This document shows, piece by piece, positions 5,782 to 13,438 of a stretch of DNA of 14,192 nucleotides (positions are counted from its first letter, which is position 1; each line of letters starts with the position of its first letter). Made by a program: the position numbers and the translations under genes. The notes beneath the pieces are model-generated. The model was not told the DNA's origin. It made no database searches and saw only the letters and a list, made by a program, of their open reading frames with translations. Source of the DNA: Deltaproteobacteria bacterium (lineage in GTDB: Bacteria; Desulfobacterota; SM23-61); contig JAPLIW010000486.1 of assembly GCA_026388915.1 (NCBI GenBank), positions 1-14,192 of the forward strand, read 5' to 3'.

Positions 5782-6067
5782 CTTGCCCACCTTCACCTTT
5801 AAGATGCTTTTTCTTGTGGCCCGGGGGCAAGGCCGTGGTTTGAAGGCAGGATCGGCGGGTGGAGAAAGTTCGATGAAAGATCACTTTCCTTCCGCAGAGG
5901 AGGGCGGTAAACACTTGTCCGTCTGCGCACCCCAGGTCCGTTTCCGCCCGGACCGATGAAAGAATCCGTGCCTCATCATGCCGAGAACCACGGACTTGCC
6001 CCCGGGCCAGGCACGGCCTATAATCTCTGGACATTGATCTGCTTTCCGGAAAGTGAAGGTGGGCAAG
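5782..6067. mobile_element. Fold-back element 2: MITE-like insertion with 10-bp flanking duplication
   Basis: The 286-bp segment begins CTTGCCCACCTTCAC (5782-5796) and ends with its exact reverse complement (6053-6067). The decamer CGGCGTGAAT flanks it on both sides in the same orientation (5772-5781 and 6068-6077), as a target-site duplication would. A second nested arm pair, 5818-5840 with 5986-6008, pairs at 22 of 23 positions. The core (about 5852-5975) carries TCGGCGGG, TTCGATGAAA, TTCCGCA, CCCGGACCGAT and GCCTCA in the order and spacing seen in fold-back element 1. It encodes no transposase and the short frames in it look random. It fills most of the 366-bp gap between the HMA gene and the Rrf2 gene. 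Confidence 0.7.
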
Positions 6068-6079
6068 CGGCGTGAATTA

Positions 6080-6280
6080 TTAATCCGCCACCCTGTACCC
6101 GGCGTCTTCCACGGCTTTCCGAATACTGGCCCGGCCTGCATTCTGGCTGTTCTCAAAACTCGCCTCTCCTTTGGCCAGGTCCACTTTCAAGTTCTTGATT
6201 CCGGGGATCGCCCCCAGCGCTTTGGTCACCGCCATCACGCAATGCTGGCAGCTCATTCCCTGGATTTTGATTTTTTCCAT
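6080..6280 (-). CDS. HMA-domain copper chaperone (CopZ-like)
   Basis: A 66-residue single heavy-metal-associated domain. It opens MEKIKIQGMSCQHCVMAVTK, with the metal-binding C-x-x-C (Cys11, Cys14) in the canonical GMSCxHC loop, and ends IRKAVEDAGYRVAD, the usual last helix and strand. There is no signal peptide, so it acts in the cytoplasm, and it would deliver Cu(I) to a regulator or P-type ATPase. The ATG at 6280 has AAAGGAG 8 nt upstream. As the last gene behind a CusA-type system, copper or silver is the likely ligand; a MerP-like mercury role is less likely because no mer genes or signal peptide are seen. The stop lies only 3 bp from the direct repeat of fold-back element 2. Confidence 0.92.
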   Translation of the reverse strand: MEKIKIQGMSCQHCVMAVTKALGAIPGIKNLKVDLAKGEASFENSQNAGRASIRKAVEDAGYRVAD

Positions 6281-6368
6281 ATCCGATTCTCCTTTGATCA
6301 GCGGTATCTTTTTCTCTGTATCCCCTCGCTCGTTCTTCTTTCGCTTTATCCCCGCGGGGATCGGCAGC

Positions 6369-6878
6369 CTACTTCAGCCGGTAATAGAAACCCGCCGCGG
6401 TTTTTTTCCCCCCGTTCCGGAAGAGAATTAAAACTTGGTACCTCCCCTTCTCCGTCAGGTCGAAATCCTGCCCGTACTGGTTCATGGCCGGGATCGCGTC
6501 GAGCAGTTTTACCTGTTCTTTCCCCTGGGGAGAAATCACTTTCATCTTGACCACCGCATTCAAGACGGGCTGGTTGGCCCGCGTATCAGTCAGGGAAACG
6601 GTGATGTTGTGGGTCGCCCGGGGATCCACCTCGACTTTCATCTTCATAGCCTGGAGCATCTTTTTATGCTCGCCCATGGGGGCGATGGAAAACACGGCTT
6701 TGATACCCCCCTCCAGGAGGAAGACCCGGGTGGAAGACGTCTCCGGCTCGGCCGAAGGGGGTGCTTTCTTTTCTTGCCCCGCCCCCGCGCCCGGCTGATG
6801 GGAATGCTGGGCCGCCGACGGAAGGGGAAGAAACCAGATCAAGGCCATAAGGAAAAAGCCGAAAGGGAGCGCTCTCAC
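6369..6878 (-). CDS. Periplasmic YtkA/FixH-like protein, His/Met-containing (paralogue 2)
   Basis: A 169-residue exported protein. The N-terminus has a signal peptide (hydrophobic stretch FGFFLMALIWFLPLP, probable cleavage near PSAA) leading into QHSHQPGAG and a Pro/Ala/Lys linker. The remaining 115 residues look like a beta-sandwich: FLLEGGIKAVFSIAPMGEHK, HNITVSLTDTRANQPVLNAV, QYGQDFDLTEKGRYQVLILF, ending FYYRLK. The pattern is that of YtkA-like/FixH-like domains and matches the protein at 13439-13942, so the two appear to be diverged paralogues. The start is a GTG whose GTGA overlaps the stop of the transglycosylase gene, with GAGG upstream. A role in periplasmic copper handling is inferred from His/Met content and operon position. 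A perfect 14-bp palindrome (6348-6361) follows the stop. Confidence 0.75.
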   Translation of the reverse strand: MRALPFGFFLMALIWFLPLPSAAQHSHQPGAGAGQEKKAPPSAEPETSSTRVFLLEGGIKAVFSIAPMGEHKKMLQAMKMKVEVDPRATHNITVSLTDTRANQPVLNAVVKMKVISPQGKEQVKLLDAIPAMNQYGQDFDLTEKGRYQVLILFRNGGKKTAAGFYYRLK

Positions 6879-7570
6879 TGGATCTGCACCTCAGATAATC
6901 CCGGCCGCATTTTTTTCAGCCCCAGGAAGAAACTCCTGGGGCTTCCGCTGAACGACGTCGGGCGGGAATCGACGGCCGCGCGCTCTTCCCCGCCGGAATT
7001 CATCGCCCGATGCACAACCCTCGGCCGGGGCTCCAGAGAATGAAACAGCTCGTTCACCCGGAGGACAAAGGCCTGGGTTTCCGGAAAGGGGGGAATCCCC
7101 CGGTACTTGCGTACCGCCGTAGGTCCGGCGTTATAGGCCGCCAGGGCCAGAGGCAGATCGCCGGAGAATTCCTCCAGGAGATTGACCAGGTATTGGACTC
7201 CCGCCTGGATGTTGGCTACCGGCTCAAAGGGATCTTTGACCTGGTAGTGCTGCATCACCACCGGCATGAGTTGCATCAGCCCCTTGGCCCCTTTGGGGGA
7301 AACCTTCCGTGGATCTCCTTTGGACTCGGTGAGGATGATGGACTTCACCAGTCGCGGAGAAAGCCCGTGCTCAAAAGCGATTTTTTCGGTAATCGACAGC
7401 AGCCACGCCGGAAAAGATTCCTCCTCCGGAAAATTCCCGGGCTGGACCATCTGCGGACCTGCGGACGGCTCGGCCCATTCCTTCCCCGGCCCGTCCCGCA
7501 GGGAATCCCCGTGCAGCAGCGCCGGGAGGAGAAGAGCCACCCCAATCCATTGTTTGATCGATTTACACAT
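6875..7570 (-). CDS. Lytic transglycosylase, SLT/GH23 domain
   Basis: A 231-residue secreted peptidoglycan-cleaving enzyme. After a hydrophobic N-terminus (IGVALLLPALLHG) the SLT domain spans about 58-175 with the catalytic glutamate in SIILTESKGDP (Glu82), GAKGLMQLMP (94-103) and AAYNAGP (144-150), the standard family motifs. It would cleave the MurNAc-GlcNAc bond, forming 1,6-anhydro-muropeptides. The tail of about 50 residues is Ser/Arg/Pro-rich and without recognisable domain. The ATG at 7570 follows GGAGGAG at a somewhat long spacing (about 11 nt). It lies 41 bp after cusA and overlaps the next gene by 4 bp, so it belongs to the efflux operon; opening the wall for assembly of a trans-periplasmic pump is a reasonable but unproven role. 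Confidence 0.92.
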   Translation of the reverse strand: MCKSIKQWIGVALLLPALLHGDSLRDGPGKEWAEPSAGPQMVQPGNFPEEESFPAWLLSITEKIAFEHGLSPRLVKSIILTESKGDPRKVSPKGAKGLMQLMPVVMQHYQVKDPFEPVANIQAGVQYLVNLLEEFSGDLPLALAAYNAGPTAVRKYRGIPPFPETQAFVLRVNELFHSLEPRPRVVHRAMNSGGEERAAVDSRPTSFSGSPRSFFLGLKKMRPGLSEVQIQ

Positions 7571-7611
7571 TATACTTCAATCTCCTCCGCCTCCGGGGAC
7601 CCGGTCTCCCC

Positions 7612-10600
7612 TCAGGCAGGCTTGATTTCCTTTCCTGGTTCTTTGATTTGCCGGTTCAACGTCCTGCCCTTCCACATCTCGAAAATCACCGGATAGATGA
7701 CCAACTCCAGAATGAACGAAGTTACGATTCCCCCGATCATCGGTGCGGCGATCCTCTTCATCACATCAGCCCCGGCTCCGTGGCTCCACATAATCGGTAA
7801 AAGCCCCATGATGATAGCCATCACGGTCATCATCTTCGGACGAACCCGCTTTACTGCACCCTCGCTGATCGTTTCCTGCAAATCCTTTAGGCTGTCCATT
7901 CTCCCCCGGCTTTTCCGTTTTTCATAGGCGTTGTCCAAGTATAGAAGCATGATCACCCCCGTTTCGGCATCCACTCCGGCCAAGGCGATAATCCCCACCC
8001 AAACCGCAACGCTGAGATGATACCCTAAGAGGTAAATGCACCAGAAGGCGCCGATCAGCGAAAAGGGAACCGCCAGCAGCACAATAAAGACCTTGCCTAC
8101 ATGAGCCGTGTTGAAATAAAGCAGAATGAAAACAATGAGCAGAGTCAGGGGAATAACGATCTTCAGCCGCTCCTTGGCCCGCTCCATGTATTCATACTGG
8201 CCGCTCCAAACTAAATGGTAGCCGGGCGGGACCTGCACTTTTTCGGCCACGATCTTCTTCAACTCCGTGACATACCCGCCTATATCCCTCCCGGTGACGT
8301 CGATAAAGACATAGGCAGCCAGCTCCCCTTCCTCGCTCCTGACCAAAGTGGTCCCCGAGGAGAGCTTTAAATCCACGAGTTGCCCAAGGGGGATTTGGGC
8401 CCCGCCCATGGTTGGAACCAAGACCCGTTTCAGCGGCTCAAGATCGCTGCGGAAATCGCGGTAATAGCGGATATTGACCGGATACCGTTCGCGGCCCTCC
8501 ACGGTAGTTGTCACGGTCATTCCCCCGATTGCCGTCTCCAGAACGGCCTCTACATCCTCGACCGTGAGGCCATATCGGGCAATTTCCTCGCGCCGGATAT
8601 TGAAATCTAAGTAATATCCTCCCGTCACTCGTTCCGCAAAGATATTCCGGGTCCCGGGAACGTCTTTCAGGACGGTCTCCAGATGCTCCCCGATTCGCTG
8701 GATCTCTTCTAACTTCGGACCCAAAACCTTGATTCCCACGGGCGTGCGGATTCCCGTGGAGAGCATATCGGTCCGCGCTTTTATGGGCATAGTCCAGGCG
8801 TTGGAGACCCCGGGCATCCTTACCGCTTGATCCAGCTCGTTTATCAGCTTTTCCACGGTCATCCCGGGCCGCCAATTTTTTTCCGGCTTGAGATTGATCA
8901 CCGTTTCAAACATCTCCAGGGGAGCGGGATCCGTTGCCGAATTCGCCCTTCCGGCCTTGCCGAAGACCGATTCCACCTCGGGAAAGGATTTGATGATCTT
9001 GTCCTGCACCTGCAGCATCTGATTGGCCGTGGTAATGGAAGCTCCCGGGAGGGTGGTGGGCATGTAAAAAAGGGTTCCCTCGTAGAGGGGGGGCATAAAC
9101 TCTGAACCCAGTTTCAGGAAGACAGGTACGGTGGCCAACATAGCCAGGAGGGCCAGGGCCAGCATGGCCTTTTTCCAGCGCAGGGCGAAATGGAGGACCG
9201 GTTCGTAAACCCAGATCAGGAAGCGGTTGATGGGGTTCTTCTCCTCGGGAATAATCTTCCCCCGAATGAGGATCACCATGAGCACGGGGGCGAGGGTCAC
9301 GGAGAGGAAGGCGGCGAAAAACATGGCGAAGGTCTTGGTAAAGGCCAGGGGTTTGAAGAGCCTGCCCTCCTGGGCCTCCAGGGTAAAGATGGGCAGGAAA
9401 GAGACGGTGATGATGAGTAGAGAGAAAAAAAGAGGCCTTCCGACCTCCTTGGCCGCCTGGATCAAGAGCTCGGTGCGGTCGATAAGCTTTCCATCCCTCT
9501 CCCATTCTTCCAGCCGCGTATGGGCATTCTCCACCATGATGATGGCCGCATCCACCATGGCCCCGATGGCGATGGCGATTCCCCCCAGGGACATGATGTT
9601 CGAACCCAGGTTGATGTAATACATCCCCACGAAGGACAGCAGAATGGCAATGGGTAAGGTAAGGATGGGCACCAGGGCGCTACGGAAATGGCAGAGAAAA
9701 AGGATGATCACCAGACTGACGATGATCGACTCTTCGATGAGCTTTTCCTTCAGGTTGGCGATGGACCGTTCGATCAAATCCGACCGGTCATAGGTGGTTA
9801 CGATCTTTACCCCTTTGGGCAAGGCGGGGCTGATCTCTTTAACCTTTTCTTTCACCCGCTGGATGACATCGTAAGAGTTGACCCCAAAACGGACCACCAC
9901 GATCCCACCCACGACCTCGCCGGTTCCGTCCAGTTCCGCTGAGCCGCGGCGGATGTCCGGGCCCAGGACTACTTTTCCGATATTCCTCACCAGGATGGGC
10001 GTTCCGCGCTCGTCCGCTCCCACGACGATATTTTCAATGTCCGCGATGCTCTGGATATAACCCCGGCCCCGGACCATGTATTCCCGGCCGGTGAATTCCA
10101 GGACCCGTGCCCCTGTATCCCGGTTTCCCTTGCGGATGTTGTCCGCCACCGTCATGATGGGCATTCGATAGGCGTTGAGCGTGTCCGGATTGATAAGAAC
10201 CTGGTACTGCTTGACGAATCCTCCGATGGAAGCCACCTCGGCAACTCCGGGAACGGACTGAAGCCAATAGCGAACATACCAATCCTGCAGGGTGCGCAGT
10301 TGAGAGAGGTCGTATTTCCCGGAGGTGTCCACCAGGGCATATTCAAAACCCCAGCCAACTCCCGTAGCATCCGGTCCCAGAGTGGGGGTAACCCCGGGCG
10401 GAAGCTTCGCCGAGACGCCCTGCATGTATTCCAGGACCCGGGTTCTGGCCCAGTAAATGTCCGTCCCGTCTTCGAAAATCACATAAACGAAAGAAATGCC
10501 GAAAAAGGAAAACCCCCGCACTACCTTCACTTTGGGCGCGGCCAGGAGCGAAGTGACGATGGGATAGGTGACCTGGTCTTCGATCAGGGTCGGGCTTCGT

Positions 10601-10764
10601 TCCGCCCATTCCGTGTAGATGATCACCTGAACGTCGGAAAGGTCCGGGATGGCATCCAGGGGGGTATTCTTCAAGGCCCAAACGCCCCAGGCGATGGCAA
10701 AGAAAGTGAAGATGAAGATGATAAATCGGTTCTTCGCGCTGTATTCGATGAGTCGGGTGATCAT
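7612..10764 (-). CDS. cusA: CusA-type heavy-metal RND efflux pump
   Basis: A 1050-residue inner-membrane proton-driven pump of the HME-RND family. TM1 is at the N-terminus (NRFIIFIFTFFAIAWGVWAL), followed by the family signature LDAIPDLSDVQVIIYTEW. The TM4 proton-relay aspartate is present (GAMVDAAIIMVENAH, Asp405). The three periplasmic-cleft methionines that bind Cu(I)/Ag(I) in E. coli CusA have counterparts in SEFMPPLYEG (Met557), APLEMFET (Met618) and RTDMLSTGIRTPVG (Met667), favouring Cu/Ag over Zn/Co/Ni substrates. The C-terminal TM bundle contains GVDAETGVIMLLYLDNAYE and RPKMMTVMAIIMGLLPIMWS. Full length, no break. The ATG at 10764 opens the conserved MITRLIEYS start but has only a weak ribosome binding site, and a heptad inverted repeat separates it from cusB. 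Confidence 0.96.
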   Translation of the reverse strand: MITRLIEYSAKNRFIIFIFTFFAIAWGVWALKNTPLDAIPDLSDVQVIIYTEWAERSPTLIEDQVTYPIVTSLLAAPKVKVVRGFSFFGISFVYVIFEDGTDIYWARTRVLEYMQGVSAKLPPGVTPTLGPDATGVGWGFEYALVDTSGKYDLSQLRTLQDWYVRYWLQSVPGVAEVASIGGFVKQYQVLINPDTLNAYRMPIMTVADNIRKGNRDTGARVLEFTGREYMVRGRGYIQSIADIENIVVGADERGTPILVRNIGKVVLGPDIRRGSAELDGTGEVVGGIVVVRFGVNSYDVIQRVKEKVKEISPALPKGVKIVTTYDRSDLIERSIANLKEKLIEESIIVSLVIILFLCHFRSALVPILTLPIAILLSFVGMYYINLGSNIMSLGGIAIAIGAMVDAAIIMVENAHTRLEEWERDGKLIDRTELLIQAAKEVGRPLFFSLLIITVSFLPIFTLEAQEGRLFKPLAFTKTFAMFFAAFLSVTLAPVLMVILIRGKIIPEEKNPINRFLIWVYEPVLHFALRWKKAMLALALLAMLATVPVFLKLGSEFMPPLYEGTLFYMPTTLPGASITTANQMLQVQDKIIKSFPEVESVFGKAGRANSATDPAPLEMFETVINLKPEKNWRPGMTVEKLINELDQAVRMPGVSNAWTMPIKARTDMLSTGIRTPVGIKVLGPKLEEIQRIGEHLETVLKDVPGTRNIFAERVTGGYYLDFNIRREEIARYGLTVEDVEAVLETAIGGMTVTTTVEGRERYPVNIRYYRDFRSDLEPLKRVLVPTMGGAQIPLGQLVDLKLSSGTTLVRSEEGELAAYVFIDVTGRDIGGYVTELKKIVAEKVQVPPGYHLVWSGQYEYMERAKERLKIVIPLTLLIVFILLYFNTAHVGKVFIVLLAVPFSLIGAFWCIYLLGYHLSVAVWVGIIALAGVDAETGVIMLLYLDNAYEKRKSRGRMDSLKDLQETISEGAVKRVRPKMMTVMAIIMGLLPIMWSHGAGADVMKRIAAPMIGGIVTSFILELVIYPVIFEMWKGRTLNRQIKEPGKEIKPA

Positions 10765-10770
10765 GAACTC

Positions 10771-10855
10771 GTTACCCGTTACTGGTTACTCGTTGCTGGT
10801 TCCTGGTTGCTGGTTTTTTTGAAACAAGTAACGAGTAACCAGCAACGAGCAACCA
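10771..10855. repeat. Heptad-periodic inverted repeat between cusB and cusA
   Basis: Bases 10771-10812 read as six successive 7-bp units (GTTACCC, GTTACTG, GTTACTC, GTTGCTG, GTTCCTG, GTTGCTG), then a T-run. Bases 10825-10855 read as inverted units (CAAGTAA, CGAGTAA, CCAGCAA, CGAGCAA, CCA). The arms pair over about 30 bp, with an uninterrupted core of 13 bp and several G-U-compatible positions in the minus-strand RNA. It fills almost the whole cusB-cusA gap, ending 1 bp from the cusB stop codon. A hairpin there could set the ratio of adaptor to pump or stabilise the mRNA (inference). Confidence 0.8.
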
Positions 10856-10856
10856 T

Positions 10857-12095
10857 TTAGTGTTGATGTCCGCCCATCCCGCCCGTAGCCCCTTTGAGCT
10901 GGCTTTCGGAGTCGATGAGGAAGTTGGCCGAGGTCACCACCCTCTCCCCCTCCCGCAATCCGGAGAGGACCTCGTAGTATCCCTGCACTTTGGAGCCCAC
11001 CTGAATATGTCGCGATTCAAAATGCCCCTGGCCGCGGTCCACGAAGACCATCTGCATGGTCCCCGAATCCATGATCGCATCTTCGGGAACGACCAGCTTT
11101 CGCCCCAGGGGATTTTTCAGCTCCACGTTGGCCCACATCTCCGGCTTCAACTTGAACTCCGGGTTGGGAAGGTCGAACCGAACCTTGGCCGTCCGGGTCT
11201 TCGGGTCCAAGGAGGGGTAGATGTATGTGGCGGTCCCTTCAAAGGTTTCCCCGGGGTAATACGCCAGGGAGATCTTGGCCCGGTCCCCGATTTTGATGAA
11301 AGGTAATTCGTATTCATAAATATCCCCGATGACCCAGATGGAAGATAGGTCGCCGATTTTATACAACGCCGTTCCCGGCATGAGGGCCATCCCTTTGTAG
11401 GCCATCTTTTCCATGACAAACCCATCCACTGGGGAATAGAGGACCATGCTCTTCTTGATCTCCCCGGTTTGCTCCAGGGTCTCCAACTGTTTGGGGGTGA
11501 TGTCCCAGAGGAGCAGCCGTCTTCGCGCCCCCTGCAATAGTCTATCGCCTCCTTCGGCCACGTCGGCGATGGGGCTGGCTCCGAGAATCTTCTTGGCTTT
11601 CAGGGCCAGCAGCACTTCTTCCTGGGCGGCCACCAGTTCCGGGCTGTAAATCGTCAGCAGGGGTTGCCCCTTGCGCACCATCTTGCCAGTATAGTCCACG
11701 TAGAGGTCCTCGATCCAACCCCCGATTTTCGGGTTTACGGTGGAAATCTTTTTCTCATCAAATTCCATCCTTCCCACTGTGCGGATGATCTTTTCCAGGT
11801 TCCGGTATTCAACCCTTCCGAAACGAACTCCACTGATCTGCTGTCTCTCCGGAGAAACGAATACCGCATCCGAAGGGATTTCGGTCATCTTGACTCCCTG
11901 CTTCTTTAAACCCTCCACGGTCATCTTGCTCATATCCAGATCTTCCGCAGCTTTGGCATCCGCCTTCTTGACTTCGTGCTTCATCTCCTGATCGCCCCAT
12001 CGGAAGAGGTCGGCAATCTTTTCCCTCTGCTCGCTGCACCCTACCAGAGGCAGGAAACCCAGGGTCACGACAAATAGGATCAGGAAACGTCTCAT
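10857..12095 (-). CDS. cusB: CusB-like periplasmic adaptor (membrane fusion) lipoprotein
   Basis: A 412-residue adaptor. The N-terminus is a lipoprotein signal (MRRFLILFVVTLGFLPLVGC, lipobox Cys20), so it is probably anchored to the inner membrane. A Met/Lys-rich linker (DLDMSKMTVEGLKKQGVKM) precedes the barrel. The split lipoyl halves are PKIGGWIEDLYVDYTGKMVR and MVLYSPVDGFVMEKMAYKG, with an alpha-hairpin between (ELVAAQEEVLLALKAKK). A beta-barrel follows (SSIWVIGDIYEYELPFIKIG), then the membrane-proximal domain. The protein ends GGMGGHQH, a possible metal ligand. It links the RND pump to the outer membrane channel and, in the Cus system, hands metal to CusA. The ATG overlaps the preceding stop as ATGA, with AGGAG 8 nt upstream. 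Confidence 0.92.
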   Translation of the reverse strand: MRRFLILFVVTLGFLPLVGCSEQREKIADLFRWGDQEMKHEVKKADAKAAEDLDMSKMTVEGLKKQGVKMTEIPSDAVFVSPERQQISGVRFGRVEYRNLEKIIRTVGRMEFDEKKISTVNPKIGGWIEDLYVDYTGKMVRKGQPLLTIYSPELVAAQEEVLLALKAKKILGASPIADVAEGGDRLLQGARRRLLLWDITPKQLETLEQTGEIKKSMVLYSPVDGFVMEKMAYKGMALMPGTALYKIGDLSSIWVIGDIYEYELPFIKIGDRAKISLAYYPGETFEGTATYIYPSLDPKTRTAKVRFDLPNPEFKLKPEMWANVELKNPLGRKLVVPEDAIMDSGTMQMVFVDRGQGHFESRHIQVGSKVQGYYEVLSGLREGERVVTSANFLIDSESQLKGATGGMGGHQH

Positions 12096-13393
12096 CCCTT
12101 TTTCTCCTCTACGGATGACTTGCCTACTGCAATCTCGATCTCGGCGATGCTCTTTCTCGAATCGGCGAGCAGCCGGTAATATTGGATCTCATATTTGAAC
12201 AGCGTCATCAGGCTATCCAGCACGGTGATGAAATCTACCTTATTCACCCGGTAGGAGCTCATCGCGGAATCCAGGGAAAGAGTGGCCAGGGGAATGATCC
12301 CGGTTTTCAAGAGTTCCATCTGTTTTTCGACCCTCTCGATTTCCGTCAGTTTGTCGCTGATCATGAAACGGATTTCATTGGTCATGGCCGCGAGCTGGTT
12401 TTTTGCCGACTGGATATCTTTCTGGGATTCGGCCACCTTTCTCTCTTGTTTGCTCTTGTACCAAAGAGGCAAGGGAATGCCCACCATGGCCGTAACCATA
12501 TCCGCCCTTCTGCCCATCGGGCCGTCGTCCCTCTGTCCGTACGCCAGTTTGAAATCGAAGTCGGGATAGGTTTCCTTTTCCGCCAGCCGTAATCCGGCCT
12601 GGTTTTTTTCGACCATTCTTTTCATGGATTGGAGCAAAGGGCGATTTTTGGCGGCGGTCTCCACTAGTTCCTCCGGGTCGGCGGAAAATTTTTCGGGCAT
12701 TACTTCCCCAGGGTCCCCGAGGGGGGCAAAGGGCGGCTGATGGAGAAGGGTGTTGATCCTGGCTTTCAAGGTCCGTTTACTCTGGTTCAGCATGATCAGC
12801 TCATCGATCATCTTGGAAAGCTCGACCTGGGCTTTTAAAACGTCGGTATGAATCCCCTCCCCCACCGAGTACCGGGTCTCGGCGATCTGATTCAAGAGCT
12901 TCAATATCTCCCGGTTCCTTTCCGTCACCTCGATGGCTCGGTTGGCATAAAAGAGATCGAAGTAGGCCATCTTCATTTCCCGGGACACTTTGTTTTTGGC
13001 CTCCTCAAAATCGCTGAGCGCCGCCTCGGCCTCCTTCTGAGCCATCTCGCTGCGAAGGCCTCGTTTCCCGGGGTAAGGCACCCGCTGGGTCACGGAAATC
13101 TCTTTCATGGTCATATCTTCATTCCGGAAACTGAAGGTATCCACCGGCAGGTTGACAATCCCCAGCCCCAGCATGGGATCATCCAGGGCTCCGGCCTGAG
13201 GAGGGCGTTCTTTGAAAACTTCCCACTTACTTTTGGCGGCCAAAACATCCGGGTTCTTCTCCAGGGCTGCTTCGATCAGATCATTGAGCTTCAACGACGC
13301 AGGTTTCCCTTCCTGAGCCCATAAAGGGGACGGGAAGCCCTGCAGGACTAAGACGAAAAACATCCAAGAAAAGAGTCTGGCTGCAATCTTCAT
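12092..13393 (-). CDS. TolC-family outer membrane efflux protein (CusC-like role)
   Basis: A 433-residue outer membrane factor. The chosen ATG at 13393 gives a clean signal peptide (MKIAARLFSWMFFVLVLQGF, cleavage near PLWA) and has GGAGG about 10 nt upstream; the frame extends to a GTG at 13432 without a ribosome binding site, so that start is rejected. The mature protein has the two-fold repeat of TolC proteins: LNDLIEAALEKNPDVLAAKS at the start of repeat one and DPEELVETAAKNRPLLQSMK at the start of repeat two, each followed by long amphipathic helices. The segment QRVPYPGKRGLRSEMA matches metal-efflux OMFs. Unlike E. coli CusC, no lipobox cysteine is seen. It forms the trimeric exit duct for CusB-CusA and overlaps cusB by 4 bp. 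Confidence 0.9.
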   Translation of the reverse strand: MKIAARLFSWMFFVLVLQGFPSPLWAQEGKPASLKLNDLIEAALEKNPDVLAAKSKWEVFKERPPQAGALDDPMLGLGIVNLPVDTFSFRNEDMTMKEISVTQRVPYPGKRGLRSEMAQKEAEAALSDFEEAKNKVSREMKMAYFDLFYANRAIEVTERNREILKLLNQIAETRYSVGEGIHTDVLKAQVELSKMIDELIMLNQSKRTLKARINTLLHQPPFAPLGDPGEVMPEKFSADPEELVETAAKNRPLLQSMKRMVEKNQAGLRLAEKETYPDFDFKLAYGQRDDGPMGRRADMVTAMVGIPLPLWYKSKQERKVAESQKDIQSAKNQLAAMTNEIRFMISDKLTEIERVEKQMELLKTGIIPLATLSLDSAMSSYRVNKVDFITVLDSLMTLFKYEIQYYRLLADSRKSIAEIEIAVGKSSVEEKKG

Positions 13394-13438
13394 GTTTTTC
13401 CGCCCTCCCGCTTGTGGATTCCGTAAGGACACGAGCTT

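Noticed and set aside
5765..6156. Two minus-strand frames of about 90 codons
   Set aside because: They lie in the inverted-repeat element or overlap the HMA gene in another frame; composition looks random and no starts are supported.
6348..6361. 14-bp perfect palindrome ATCCCCGCGGGGAT as a terminator
   Set aside because: It has no loop and no following T-run, and the operon continues into the HMA gene; treated as incidental.
8827..9619. Long plus-strand frames opposite cusA
   Set aside because: They are antisense shadows of a well conserved gene; the same holds for plus-strand frames opposite cusB, the TolC-like gene, the transglycosylase and the homocysteine gene.
10771..10855. CRISPR-like short repeat array
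   Set aside because: Units are 7 bp with no spacers and in inverted arrays; there are no cas genes.
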